From: Sambucus nigra
Taxonomy: Eukaryota > Streptophyta > Magnoliopsida > Dipsacales > Adoxaceae
Length of the DNA stretch: 64,000 bases
Assembly (NCBI GenBank): GCA_949130495.1
Contig: OX422219.1
Location: 269,685,111 to 269,749,110 of the forward strand
Direction: 5' to 3'
Numbering within the stretch: the stretch's first letter is position 1; each line of letters opens with the position of its first letter. Under the pieces are notes generated by a model. The model had not been told where the DNA came from. It made no database searches and was given only the letters and a program-made list of their open reading frames with translations. Shown here in pieces: positions 1-10,897 of this stretch. The position numbers and the translations under genes were made by a program.

Positions 1-367
1 TATTGTCCATAACTGTCATGCATTTTATTCACATGGTGATCATATAAAATCAGGCCCTCACCTGTTCATATTTCTTTGCTTTGCATGAATCTAATATTCG
101 CCCAGGTGCTCCGCCGCAAGGACGCCCGTATTGACTTTTCTATCCCAGTGTCTTGGAGCTGTAACACCTTGCGAATGTTACGGGATATTTTGATAGAGAC
201 ACTTCCATATTTTGTATTCTAGCTATAATCAATTACACGTTCGGGCGTGTTACCCAAGTTTTGTACTTGTATGATATTATGAAATGTTATACTTTAATAC
301 TCAGTGTAACCTTGTTGTAAGTGTCTGTTAACCGACAACTTATTCGGTTATTTTGATGTATATGATG
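1..367 (+). repeat. Element A 5' LTR, left fragment
   Basis: This stretch aligns nearly base for base with 51780-52146 of the 3' LTR of the same element, then stops at TGATG (363-367), the TSD made by element C. The missing right part resumes at 27933. Confidence 0.9.
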
Positions 368-529
368 TGTAAACACCCCATTCTGTTACCCCCTAACTCT
401 CCTTAGGTCCCTAGTACCTCCCTTCACCACTGTAAACCCAGGTCATGTCCCGAGTACTGACCTGGAGGCCATAGGGCACTCCCCGGCTCAGTTTGACCCA
501 AAAGTCAAACTCTTCATCTCGACCGAGGC

Positions 530-1300
530 TGAATGAATCTTCAAAGGGCATTGAATACCCTTTCCAACGTACCACCCCATGCGCGATTCGACTTACCATG
601 CGGACGAACGATCCGTTTGCGTCCGAAACATAACCCAAAGGCCATCGGGCGCTCCCGGGCTCTGTTTGACCTATATCAACTCTTCAGCTCGACCAAGGTT
701 GAATGAGTCTTTGAAGGGAACTGAATACCCTTTCCAACGGTCCATCCCGTGTGCAATTCTGACTTACCATGCGAACGAACGATCCGTTTGCGTTCAAAAC
801 TTGACCTAGAGGTCACCGGGCGCTCCTAGGATTTGTTTGACTTATGTCAACTCTTAATCTCAACCGAGGATGAATGAAAATTCAAAGGTAACTGAATCCC
901 CTTTCCAACGGTCCATCCCGTGCGCGATTCTGATTTTCCATGCGGACGAACGATCCGTTTGACTCCAAGAGGTCACCGAATGCTTCCCGGGCCCGGTTGA
1001 CCAAAGTCAACTCCTAAACTGGGCCAAACTCTTTGGAATGTCGAATTACATCTCCTAACCTTTCTAACGGTCTACCCCGTGCGTGATTCAGACATACCAT
1101 GCGGACGAACGATCCGTTTGCGTCCGAATGATTCCCTGTCCAATGGACGGACAAATGCTTCCGAACCATATTTAACCCAAAGTCAACTCCCGAACCCAGG
1201 AGCGGTCCAAAGGACTTTATAAGGTCTCTGAATTACCTTTCCAACGGTATGCCCCGTGTGCGATTCTGACCAACGGTTTGCCCTCGACGGCCGATTTTCT
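530..1300 (+). repeat. ~160-171-bp tandem repeats inside C LTR
   Basis: A diverged unit, recognisable by ACGAACGATCCGTTTG, recurs at 604, 775, 946 and 1105, each time followed by a CCGGGC-like GC-rich stretch and a segment ending in CCTTTCCAACGGT. The same array is in the 3' LTR, with the core at about 25911, 26084, 26255 and 26415. It sits in U3, upstream of the promoter. Confidence 0.85.
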
Positions 1301-1319
1301 GAAAAATCCTGAAGCGCAC

Positions 1320-1371
1320 TGCCAAATGGCAGGTTCCTGCCGATCGGCACCTACCTGGGCCTATAAAAAGA
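1320..1371 (+). promoter_or_regulatory. C LTR promoter: two 12-bp dyads plus TATA box
   Basis: TGCCAAATGGCA (1320-1331) and TGCCGATCGGCA (1338-1349) lie directly upstream of CTATAAAAAG (1361-1370), a good plant TATA box. The gap from dyad to TATA is about 12-13 bp. The 3' LTR has the same arrangement but with more dyads (26629-26705, TATA near 26716). Seen directly: dyads and TATA. Inferred: that this is the transcription start region of the LTR. Confidence 0.7.
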
Positions 1372-1921
1372 GGCCTTCACCTCATTTGCAAGGGGATTCC
1401 AGATCTGATAGAAATCTCTCTCAACGCATCCCAGAAACCTCCCCCGAAGGCAGCGTGATTTCAACTTCCAAATCCCCTTTTTTCTTCCACTTTTCATCAC
1501 CCTTTTCATCAAACTTGGTGAATTAGCCACTCTCCATCATCATCCAAGCACAAGGGTTGCTCTCCAACATTCAGGCACAAGCTCAAGATCTTCAAGGAGG
1601 TCTAACTTTCTCACCTTTATCTTCAAATTCTCTTAAATTCGCAATAACTTGTTTTCTTACTTAGCACTTTTATTATCTCATCCCACACATCCTAATATAC
1701 TTTTTTATTTAGTATTATTTCACATCTCTTATTTTCATATAAATAAAAACCCAAAAAATAAGAAAAAGAGGGTTTGCTCAGAAATTCCAAATGGGGATTC
1801 TCATACTTTTTCTCACACTTTTCTCACAACTAAAACACTTTTTCTACACACACACACACTTACAAATAAGAGATCCCCCATTTGGATTTATGGGATAAAC
1901 CCCACCCCTCGTTTTGTATGC

Positions 1922-1962
1922 GAACTACGTGGACTTTGATGCCTTTATAGGCTACGTAGGCA
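1922..1962 (+). other. ACTACGT...ACGTAGG inverted motif in C LTR
   Basis: GAACTACGTGG is followed about 20 nt later by GGCTACGTAGGC. The arms ACTACGT and ACGTAG(G) can pair. The same pair occurs in the 3' LTR (27276-27317) and, with a longer loop, just downstream of the C polyprotein (10976-11050). Similar pairs are, from memory, common in Tat/Ogre LTRs. The function is unknown; an RNA hairpin is one possibility. Confidence 0.55.
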
Positions 1963-2592
1963 TCTCGGGGTAAAACCCGAGACTCGAGTCCTCTCTCTCC
2001 CCTTTTCTTTTACTTCCTATTTTATCTAAATATAATCTTCCTATATTCTACATACTTGCTCTTAGTGACGTATTGCTCCATATGCGTTATCGTTCCACTG
2101 TAACGATCAGCGTAGGGGTAATCGCGTAAATCTTATTTTTTTAATATTATTCTTATATCTTCCTACGGATGACTCGCTTTATCTTTTCCATGACACAAGT
2201 CGAGGATTCCTACCTCCATTATATATATATACACATGCACACATGTCACGAGGGGAAATATAAAAGAAATTAGCAAATATTTATGAGAGACCAAAAGGGC
2301 GGAATGGGTGCCTAACACCTTCCCATTTCGTAACTAAGCCTCCGAACCCTTCTCGAATCATTTTGGTTTCGCACGCACCAGTATGTCTTGGGATGCCATC
2401 CTTCGAGGTGGCTTCCCATTTTTCTTTTATATGTTTTAAGTAAAATAGACTGGCGACTCTGAATCTCTCTACATTTTTACACCATATCTCAAATGACGCC
2501 GACCGAAGCGCTCCCGAGAGGGACGCGCGGGACCCGAAGGATCCTTTCCTCCACGGGCCCGCCCGCACGGCGAGGATCGGGGATGGCCACAA

Positions 2593-2611
2593 TGGCGACT
2601 CTGCTGGGGAC
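2593..2611 (+). other. C primer binding site
   Basis: TGGCGACTCTGCTGGGGAC begins one base after the 5' LTR end. Ogre elements are reported to use tRNA-Arg. I believe this is that PBS type, but I could not align it to a tRNA here. Confidence 0.75.
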
Positions 2612-3060
2612 ATGTGTATTTTGAGGGATTGACTTTATCTACATGGATGTTATATTTGTTTATGTTTCCCCTCATATTTGCATGTTCCCCTTTCTCATAT
2701 GTATCCCATGCTTATGCTTATGTTCACACACTTGTAGAAATTTCTCCATGTACACTTCACACCACGTGCACCTAGGATCACATGTATATCCCCATGTTGC
2801 ACGCATCACCCATCCATACTTGGTGTACCTTTTGGGGTACTTATACTTTGCTCCCTGTTTGGCATAATCAAGAAAGGCATTCTCATCATAAGATACTAAT
2901 AAGAGAATCATGCATGATTCACATGACATCACCAAAGAGCATTGATATTGACCAAATTTTTACCCAGTAACTGGAGGGTCACTTCGTGATGGGCGCTGAT
3001 CCGGCAAGTCGCAGTTAGCCTAAGCGATATGACTCTCACCTTCCATTGGCCAAGTACCTT

Positions 3061-3290
3061 CTATGTATATCGAACGGTTCCCCCGCATCGTACCGCTTGG
3101 CCAAAGTCATGAAGGGAGGTATATCGTAGGGAATTCGTTCACGTACGTCGAGTATATCGAATTCTCTCTCACACGTACTGTCCCCACGAGGTATATGGTG
3201 AGACAATTCATGCACACTCAAATATATCAAATGGCTTGTCCACACGTACCGATTGCCCGCAAGAGCAAGACGTATATCATGGAAGTCACG
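3061..3290 (+). repeat. Degenerate GTATATC / CACGTAC leader repeats
   Basis: Five or six units beginning with variants of GTATATCGAA occur at about 3064, 3119, 3151, 3190, 3220 and 3270. Several contain CACGTAC further on. Spacing is 30-55 bp. The array lies between PBS and gag, where packaging or translational signals of Ty3 elements are expected. Confidence 0.6.
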
Positions 3291-3602
3291 CCAAAGGGGG
3301 GGAACCCATGCCGATTCACCCAACCAACTGCATACCCACATATAGGTGTCAAACCTAGGACACACACTTTAGATTGCCGGTTTCAACCTGAAACTCTGTC
3401 AAAATTTTGGGTCCGCCTGCGGCCTAATTTTTGCACATTTTTAAAATGGGGCCCTGCCCGTGAGCCTGGTTACAAGTCCAAATCGTAGCTTTGCATATAT
3501 TAAAACCCCCACTATTCCAGGCTCGGGTCCCGTCCGACATTGCATTTAGGAGAATTAAATACAAGTGAAAACATAATAATTGTAATAATCATGCTGAGTT
3601 CT

Positions 3603-3740
3603 GTCTCCAAAAACATTTCTCCCTTCTTTATCAAAAAATCCAAGAACATTTCTCCCTTCTTTATCAAAAATCTAAAAACATTTCTCCCTTCTTTATCAAA
3701 AATCCAAAAATGGTTCTTCCTTTTTTCTCAAAAATAAATC
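3603..3740 (+). repeat. ~35-bp tandem repeat in C leader
   Basis: CATTTCTCCCTTCTTTATCA recurs three times, separated by A-rich spacers of CCAAAAA type, with a fourth degraded unit. It is pyrimidine-rich and directly upstream of the gag start region. Confidence 0.85.
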
Positions 3741-3876
3741 TCATCCTACGCCTTCTCAGGTCGGTCGCAAAGCCCTTGGCCTGGCTCCCTATTGGCTTCG
3801 GTCTTCAGTCAAATCACCCCAGAGTTTCATCCGTTCTTCTAGTACTTATTTTGAGTTCAGAATCCATCCATCATCC

Positions 3877-5411
3877 ATGGAGAATACAGATCAAGCACCA
3901 GTCATACAATCGGATCTGACGACAGTCCTAGCTCAGCTCGTGTCCAAGATTGACAACCACCAAACTGAGGTCCGAGAAATGTAACGAAACCAAGTTCCTG
4001 TCCTCAAGAGCCCGAGGCCCTATTCCTTCATGCTATGGGTCCACCTGAGCCTATCTGGGTTCCGGAAGAATATCTGCACGCTCCACGTGCCCCTCCTGCC
4101 AATGGGTCGCCGCCTGCCCAGCTTCCAATGCCAAACATTGCCCAGCCTATGGCTAACCTGCCTGTGGTCGCTGATCCAAAGGAGGAAGAGTTGAATAAAG
4201 TCAAAGAGGATCTCAAGATGCTCACCAAGAAGTTTGACCAAGTCAGGATCTCTGGGAATTATATGGACTACACCCACATGTCTCCTTATCCTAAAGCGAG
4301 GTTACCCGAGAAGTTCAAGATTCCAAATATCGAGAAGTTCGGAGGGAGTAGACCCCCAATTGTTCGTCTTCGCAGTTTTCATCGTTCCATGACTCTACTA
4401 GGGGATTCTGAAGAAGTGATTGACTAATTATTTCAGCAAACTTGTAAGGATAGTTCCCTCCGATGGTTTTTATCTCTTGTGGAATCCAAAATCCGTAGCT
4501 GGGAGGATGTAGCCCGAGAATTCATGTCGCAATATAAATACAACAAAGAGCTTGAGGTCACCTGCCGTGATTTAGAGCTGCTCAAACAGAATCCTAGAGA
4601 ATCAGTCAGTAACTTCATAACTCGGTGGAGGGAGCAAGCATCTACCATGACTAATCGGTCATCCGAGGAAGAACATGTCAACATAGTGAAGAAGAACTTC
4701 TTACCCCATGTCCGAGCAACGATGGGAGGACAATAATATCCCCACTTCCGAGCTCTCAGAGAGTCTAGAGTGGAAATTGAGGAAAGCCTCGTTAAAACAG
4801 AGGTTAAATCGAAGAAGGTGTTCGGACAATTCACCCCTAGAAAGTATGACAAGCCTGCCAGTTCTACCATTTTGACCATCAATAACATCTCTCAACCAAC
4901 CACATCATGGGCACCGGAAAGCCTCCCTGCCCCCATCAGAAGGGAATACACTGATATCCATGCTCCCCTGTCCAAAGTTTACCAAGACCTGTTAAGACAA
5001 AACCTCATCAAACCCTTGGATCCACGTCCATTGCCAAATCCACTCCCAAGAAACTTCAAGGCCGATGCTCATTGCGCCTTCCACCAAACTGCTGTCCATA
5101 CCACCGACCAATGCTTTCACCTTCAGAACGTAATCCAATATCTCATTGACCGGGGTACCATCGCCCCACCAGCCAATCCTAAGCCAAACACTACTTACAA
5201 TCCACTTCCAAATCACACCAATGCCATCTTCTTAGAAGAAAACCCAAATTTCGATCCCTCAACTCAAATCACACTGATATACGCTCATAAACCTCTTCAA
5301 ATTTATCCATATTTAGCCTCACTGATCAGGCACTGTCACTCCTTCCTAGAGCATGCATCGTTGTCCGTACCCGTTCTGAACACGGAAGTATGGAATTATC
5401 AGAGGTGTTAG
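3877..5411 (+). pseudogene. C gag (Ogre/Tat type), broken
   Basis: The probable start is ATG 3877 (MENTDQAPVI...). The frame shifts before 4035 and continues through segments at 4035-4427, 4428-4736 and 4770-5411. The capsid core is clear: LPEKFKIPNIEKFGG, then RSMTLLGDSEEVI, LRWFLSL, WEDVAREF and RDLELLKQNPRESVS, the retrotransposon-gag fold in the Tat/Ogre arrangement. Stops at 4425-4427 and 4734-4736 interrupt it. A cysteine/histidine segment DAHCAFHQ...TTDQCFHL (near 5060-5130) may be the nucleocapsid-like region. The frame continues in pieces through 5437-5700 toward the protease. Gag would form the cytoplasmic virus-like particle. This copy cannot produce an intact protein. Confidence 0.85.
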
Positions 5412-5692
5412 ACCAACTCCTAGAGTTGGGCTGAAATTGCCCTCACAGATGGTCACCGATTGCCAGAAGTTCAGCACACTGTTCTTGGAGGCACGAAAAT
5501 GGGCCCTAGATTCAGACAAATGGGTGGTACCAATCGACGAAGTCAGCCTAGATGATGTTATCCAGACTATGGCAAAATTATTCGTGCAAACCAATAGCAT
5601 TTGCAGTATCACTGGGTTACTTGACACTTTGAAGCTACAAGGGCGCTTAGTCCCTTCAATCACACATATCCCCACAGAATGGGAGAACTTGT

Positions 5693-6562
5693 ATGAATAA
5701 TCCGTTGAAGTTGTTGAATGCATCGACTTTACATGGAAAGACAGAGTTGCTACCACCGGATGGGGGGGAAGAATTCAAAGATTCGAGCGAAGAACAAGAT
5801 TTAGGAGGAGCTGGCCCAGTAGCCGACATATGTGGGCTGATATCATTTGAAGAACTCCTCGAAAAAATAAATAGGGTGGCAGCACAACCTGAGATTGACG
5901 AGGAAACGGGATTCACGTTCTTTCCTTCTTCAGTAAATCACATGACCAGATCAGGGAGACATTACCAGGTTCCAAGCTCACTACCAGAAAATGACAAGGG
6001 GAAGGGCGTTGAAAACATTTCTATGCCAGAGGAGACCATTGAGGAGTGCAAGATCCTCGATCAATTGAAGAAAATCCAAGATAACATCACCCTATGGGGG
6101 ATTTTCATGTCTTCCCAGCTGCACAGAAATGCTTTAATCAAGCTGCTTACTCGACCCATAGTTCCTCCATCTACCACACCAGAAGAAGCGGTACATCTGG
6201 TCGGATCCTTGACCTCCACCCGAATGCTATCATTTTCTGAAGAAGAAATCCCCAGAGTTAGGCCAAATCACAATCATTCACACAACATCTCCGTCGAAGT
6301 TATGGGAAAGGTCGTGCCACTCTCTCTGGTTGATAACGGATCCGCCTTGAATGTCTGCCCACTGAGAACCTTCAAGTGTTTAGGCCTGAAAGAAAGCGAC
6401 CTCGCTCCAACCTCCGCCGTTGTGCGTGCCTACGATAATACCCGTCGTGAGGTGATGGGATCCATGAAACTGGTAATAGGGGTGGGCCCTATAAACCCTG
6501 TCGTTGAATTCCAAGTCATAGACATCCCAGCTTGTTTCAACCTGTTGCTCGGACGCCCCTAG
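5693..6562 (+). pseudogene. C protease region of polyprotein
   Basis: This 289-residue open segment contains an N-terminal linker, a segment resembling the region before Tat proteases (QLKKIQDNITLWG, HRNALIKLL), then the retropepsin core with DNGSALNVCP as active site (about residues 214-223) and a conserved FNLLLGRP near the end. A TAG stop (6560-6562) replaces the tryptophan expected after GRP, and the frame continues directly as LHNIKG and the next segment. The protease cleaves Gag-Pol during particle maturation. DNGSA instead of DTGA is usual for Ogre/Tat elements. Confidence 0.85.
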
Positions 6563-6580
6563 CTCCACAATATCAAGGGT

Positions 6581-7609
6581 GTGTCTTCCTCACTCCATCA
6601 GAAATTGAAGTTTTTCGCCGATGGGCGAGTCATCACCATTTTGGGCGACGATGAAAATGTCGGGGGTGCAAGCACCAGCAGTCCAATTCTTGAGATACAG
6701 AATGGGTCAAATGATATGCTGCTATCAGGATTCCGAGTTGAACCACCCCTACTCTCGGCAGGGGACGGTTTCAAAAAAAGGCTTTGTCCAGAATATGACC
6801 CTCATGGCAATGTCAATGTGATTCAAATGTTCAGAAATATGCATTTCATGCCCGGACTGGGGCTAGGGCAAAGACAACAAGGGATAATCGAGCCCATCGA
6901 ACTGAAGAAAGCTCTTTCTCCTTGTAGCTTGGGGTATCAACCATCAGAACAAGAGCTCAGAATGATCCGACAGTCTCGACCAAAGAGAAGATCAGACTGC
7001 ATCCGAACTATCGCAGGAGACTTCTTAAATGGACGATTCATCAAAGAAGGCGAGGAATTCCCTTTTTGTGGTTTTCCAGAACTGTGGTATGATCACACAG
7101 ACAAGAAGATGAGGCCGGGAATGGAAATCTTTTTCCAAGATAGTTATCCATGGGTTGAAAGTTTCCAACACCAAGTACAACCGCTCATCAAAGATATCGA
7201 AGAGACTGAGGAAAGCGATTCCGAAGATTCCTTCAACTTACAGATACTGGGGTTGGCACTCTGCATGGTTCATTCAGGCACTACATCAATGGACCCCTCT
7301 CGTCTGATTAAAGCTGCTGATACACCTCTTCTCAACTGGCATGCTGCGCCAGTTCTACCTCTTAAAATTTCCCCTAACCCCAATGTTTACCCTATTTCTT
7401 CTTTTGTTGCCTATCCTTTCTCAAATGTAATCGAGACCTCTTTTGATGAGGTTCTCAATGTTGTTTTTCTGATCAATGAAATAAACGAAGATTTTGAGTA
7501 TCTTGGTGTGCCTTATATTAACTGCTTGAATTCTAATCAAACTTTTGATGATGATGATTTTGCAAATGAACAATTCTTAACTGATCTAAATAAGGTTAAT
7601 AATAAATAG
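6581..7609 (+). pseudogene. C linker with G-patch-like motif between protease and RT
   Basis: A 342-residue open frame continues from the protease (SSLHQKLKF is the usual post-protease sequence). Residues ~83-125 read FRNMHFMPGLGLGQRQQG...LGYQPSEQEL, a glycine-rich pattern like a G-patch, a domain that in cellular proteins binds RNA or helicases. The C-terminal part is acidic (EETEESDSED and a run of aspartates near residue 320). Ogre elements have an intron in the protease-RT interval. I see no compelling intron here, and the ORF runs nearly into RT. A G-patch in this position is known in some Tat-type polyproteins, to my memory. Confidence 0.65.
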
Positions 7610-9090
7610 CATAACCGCGTTCAAGTTAATAAAGAAGAGACTGTTGTTATTAATCTCGATTCTAGTATCCAACTGTGCGAGATTAGGATAGGGGCCACCC
7701 TTAACGAGCATGAGCGTGCACAACTCGAAGAATTGCTGAAGGAGTTCATAGATGTCTTCGCATGGTCCTATGATGATACGCCCGGCATTGATCCTGAAAT
7801 AGCTCAGCACGAGATCCCCACTCTCCCAAATTACAAGTCAGTTAAACAAAAATTGAGAAAACTCCGCACCGAATGGTAGTTCAAGGTCAAAGAAGAGGTG
7901 GTCAAACAGTTAAACGTGGGTTTCATTCGGGTGATCGAATATCCCACATGGCTAGCCAACATTGTACCTGTGCCGAAATCAGGAGGAAAGGTTCGAATGT
8001 GTGTAGATTATTGAGATTTAAAGAAAGATTCTCCGAAGGATGATTATCCGCTACCCAATATCGACATGATCGTGGATAACACAGCCAGTCATGATCTCAA
8101 GTCATTTGTCGACTGGTTTGTCGAATACAACCAAATCAAGATGCACCCAGACCACGAAGAAAAAACCGCATTCATCACCCCATGGGGAACCTTTTGCTAC
8201 ACCATCATGCCATTCGGTCTCAAGAATGTTGTGGCTACCTACCAAAGGGCTGCCACAACCATCCTGCACGATCGAGTTTTATATGGATGACATGATTATC
8301 AAGTCCAAAACTAAAGAAGGTCATATTCCCGCTCTCCGAAAGTTCTTCGAACGACTGCGATGGTATCAGATGTGACTTAATCCACAGAAGTGTGTCTTCG
8401 GCGTAACAAAATGAAAACTCTTAGGATTCATGGTCAGTGAAAAGGGGATAGAAGCAGATCCTGCACAGCTGAAGGCCATACTTGAGATGCTACCACCCCA
8501 AACGGAGAAAGAAACCCGAGGGTTTCTCGAGAAATTATAATATATCAGCCGGTTCATCAGCCAGCTAACCTCCATCTGTGAACTGATCTTCAAGCTCCTC
8601 CGAAAAGATTCAACCAAGGTTTGGAACGAGGCCTGCCAAGAATCTTTTGACCAAATCAAATAATATCTGACCCAACCTCCAGTGCTCATGCCACCACAAC
8701 CTGGTTTCCCTTTGCTCCTATACCTAACCATAACCGACACTGCAGCTGGGGATTTTCTAGCCCAATACCTTGAGGACTCCTGCAAAGAAAGAGCCATATA
8801 TTACGCCAGTCGCAAATTGGTCGGGTACGAGGTCAACTACACTGCTTTCGAAAAGGCATATGTCGCACTTGTCTGGGTCACCCAAAAGTTGCGACACTAC
8901 ATGCTCGCCTTCCCCATCAAACTTGTATCCCGAATGGATCCCATTAAATACCTGCTTGAGAAACTTGCCTTATCCAGTCAAATGTCCCGATGGTTGATGC
9001 TCCTAATCGAGTTCGATATCGTGTACGTCACACAAAAAGCCATTAAAGGAAGAGCCATCTCTGACTACCTCGCCGATTACCCCATAGACG
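7610..9090 (+). pseudogene. C reverse transcriptase and RNase H
   Basis: The RT starts with HERAQLEELLKEFIDVFAWSY (7700-7760) and runs through VPVPKSGGKVRMCVDY, IKMHPDHEEKTAFITPWGTF and MPFGLKN to the catalytic YMDDMIIKS (about 8281-8307). The catalytic box lies in a different frame from the preceding segment, so there is a frameshift near 8270. Stops occur after REW (7877-7879), in CVDY*DLKK (TGA) and near 8373 and 8412. RNase H follows with YASRKLVGYEVNYTAFEK and LRHYMLAFP. It copies the genomic RNA into DNA and removes the RNA strand. This copy is inactive. Confidence 0.88.
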
Positions 9091-9139
9091 AAGCAGATGT
9101 CCAGATCTCCGAATTCCCAGATGAAAATATCCTCTGCAC

Positions 9140-9540
9140 CACTCAAGACCGCCTTCAATGGAAAATGTTCTTTTATGGCGCTGCCAACAAAAAGGGGTAT
9201 GGCATTGGGATACTTTTGATCGCCCCAGATGACTCCCATACTCCCATCGCCATTAAATTGGATGTCCTTTGCACCAACAACATGACGGAATACGAGGCAT
9301 GCACAGTGGGCCTCAAAGTTTCTCTTAAGAAAGGTATTCAATACCTTGATGTGTACGTGGATTCTGCCCTTATCATCGATCAAGTGCTCTGAAAGTGGAA
9401 AGTTAAGGATGAAAAGATCCAACCCTTTCATGCCCAATTAGAAGAGTTAGGCTCCCAATTCCGGGATATCACCTTCCATTACCTACCCCGAACAAAGAAT
9501 AACCTAGCCGATGCTCTCACCACCTTGGCCTCCATGGTCG
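9140..9540 (+). pseudogene. C second (archaeal-type) RNase H domain
   Basis: FYGAANKKGYGIGILLIAP, then LCTNNMTEYEACTVGLK (first catalytic carboxylate cluster), VYVDSALIIDQVL (Asp in the DS motif) and KNNLADALTTLASM (terminal Asp) give the order of an aRNH domain. A TGA stop follows QVL at 9390-9392. The extra RNase H is diagnostic of the Tat/Ogre branch. Its first catalytic position reads YGAANK rather than FDGSSN, so the usual Asp is replaced by Gly-Ala, another sign of decay. Confidence 0.85.
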
Positions 9541-10897
9541 ATATGCCCGAAGGAATAAAAATGGCCCCCTTCCTGGTTCAAAAGCAAGACAAATCGACCC
9601 ATTGCTACCATATTGAGCTTCTCTCCACTGAAGATCCCGAACTAGCTGATTGCTGGTACTATGATATCTGGTGCCTCCTCAAACATGGTAGGTATCCCGA
9701 GGGTTCCAATAAGAAAGATCGAACAACCCTTCGAAGACTGGTCGCCCAGTACATCATCTGTCATAAAGCTCTACTCAAGAGGAATTTTGATGGAACTCAT
9801 CTACACGGCATCGCAGGGGCCGAGATTGAGAAAATAATGCAGAAAATTCACAGCGGGGAATGCGGACCCCACATGAATGGTCATATGCTCGCCAAGAAGA
9901 TCATCCGACAGGGCTACTACTGGACCACCATGACCAATGATTGCACCGCCTATGTCCGGAGGTGCCTCAAATGCTAATAATTCTCCAATCTTCAACATTT
10001 GCCTCTGCGAGAATTATACAACATGACCTCTCCCTGGACGATCTCCACCTGGGGTATCGACATCATAAGGAAGGTTACACCAAAGGCTTTAAATGGACAT
10101 GAGTTCATCCTGGTTTCCATCGATTACTTCACCAAATGGGTCGAGGTTGAATCATACGCAGTATTGAATGCTAAGAAAGTGGCTAAATTCCTCAAGAAAA
10201 GTATCATCTTCCGATATGGGGTCCGGCACGAGCTGGTATCAGATAACGGGCTGCATTTTAAAGCAGAAGTCACCGAAGTAGTCAACGAGTACGGGATTCA
10301 GAGACACAAATCTTCTCCCTACCGACCTCAGACCAATAGTGCAGTTGAAGCCGCCAATAAGAACCTCAAAGCCATCATCAGTAAGATGACGAAAGTTATA
10401 GGGATTGGGCCGATCGAATCCCGTATGCCCTCTAGGGATATCAAACCTCAATTCGAACCTCTACTGGGGCTACCCCTTACTCCCTGGTCTACGGCATGGA
10501 AGCAGTCCTACCTGTGGAGCTGGAAATATCCTCGCTACGCTTCATGCTCGAAAGCAGGGTTTGTGAAGAAGACTGGTACCAAAGTTGTCTTGATGAACTA
10601 GCCCTCCTAGATGAAAGAATATTAAAAGCACTTTACCACATACAGGGGTACCATTACCGAATAGCGCGATCATTCAATAAGAGAGTCAAGGACCGCGGTG
10701 TCCGGGAGGGGGATTTATCCCTCAAGGAGATAATAGAACCCATCTGGGACCCCAGAGGGAAATTCAAGCCCAATTGGAACGGCCCCTACATTGTGAAGAA
10801 AATCTTATCCGGCGGTGTCGCCATGCTCACTGACCTAGATGGGGAGGAGATGGCTCGTCCAGTCAACCTGGACAGCCTCAAGAAATTCTACCCCTAG
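9541..10897 (+). pseudogene. C integrase and polyprotein C-terminus
   Basis: The HHCC zinc finger is visible as HSGECGPHMNGHML...CTAYVRRCLKC (about 9849-9975) and ends in tandem stops TAATAA-like at 9976. The catalytic core follows in the segment at 9999-10601: WGIDIIRKVTP, LVSDNGLHF and YRPQTNSAVEAANKNLK supply D, D and E. A frame change near 10470 leads to the C-terminal domain at 10496-10897 (MEAVLPVELEISS... GPYIVKKIL...LKKFYP stop). Integrase joins the cDNA ends to chromosomal DNA. No chromodomain is present, as expected for Tat. Several lesions make it non-functional. Confidence 0.88.

Larger units (their letters stand above)
368..2591 (+). repeat. Element C 5' LTR
   Basis: TGTAAACACC...GGCCACA, 2,224 bp, colinear with the 3' LTR 25675-27932 (2,258 bp). 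It holds a block of ~165-bp tandem repeats, a palindrome-plus-TATA promoter, a pyrimidine-rich leader, a CACA microsatellite near 1850 and an ACTACGT/ACGTAG hairpin motif. A differential deletion of about 44 nt in the palindrome cluster and scattered substitutions separate the two LTRs. Short ORFs here are shadows of the repeats. Confidence 0.92.
2612..3876 (+). other. C untranslated leader, no convincing gene
   Basis: About 1.26 kb lies between PBS and gag. It contains two repeat blocks (3061-3290 and 3603-3740), which explain the ORFs that can be read across it. Some Ogre elements have an extra ORF1 here. I found no ORF with recognisable or repeat-free content. Confidence 0.5.

Noticed and set aside
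579..809. ORFs in the C LTR, both strands
   Set aside because: They follow the 165-bp repeat unit (repeated ADERSVC-like peptide) and have no coding features.
604..1120. CRISPR-like array
   Set aside because: Unit length (~165 bp), divergence and location in a plant LTR exclude CRISPR.
3063..3488. 141-codon ORF in the C leader as Ogre ORF1
   Set aside because: It runs across degenerate tandem repeats and shows no domain; more likely an accident of repeat composition.
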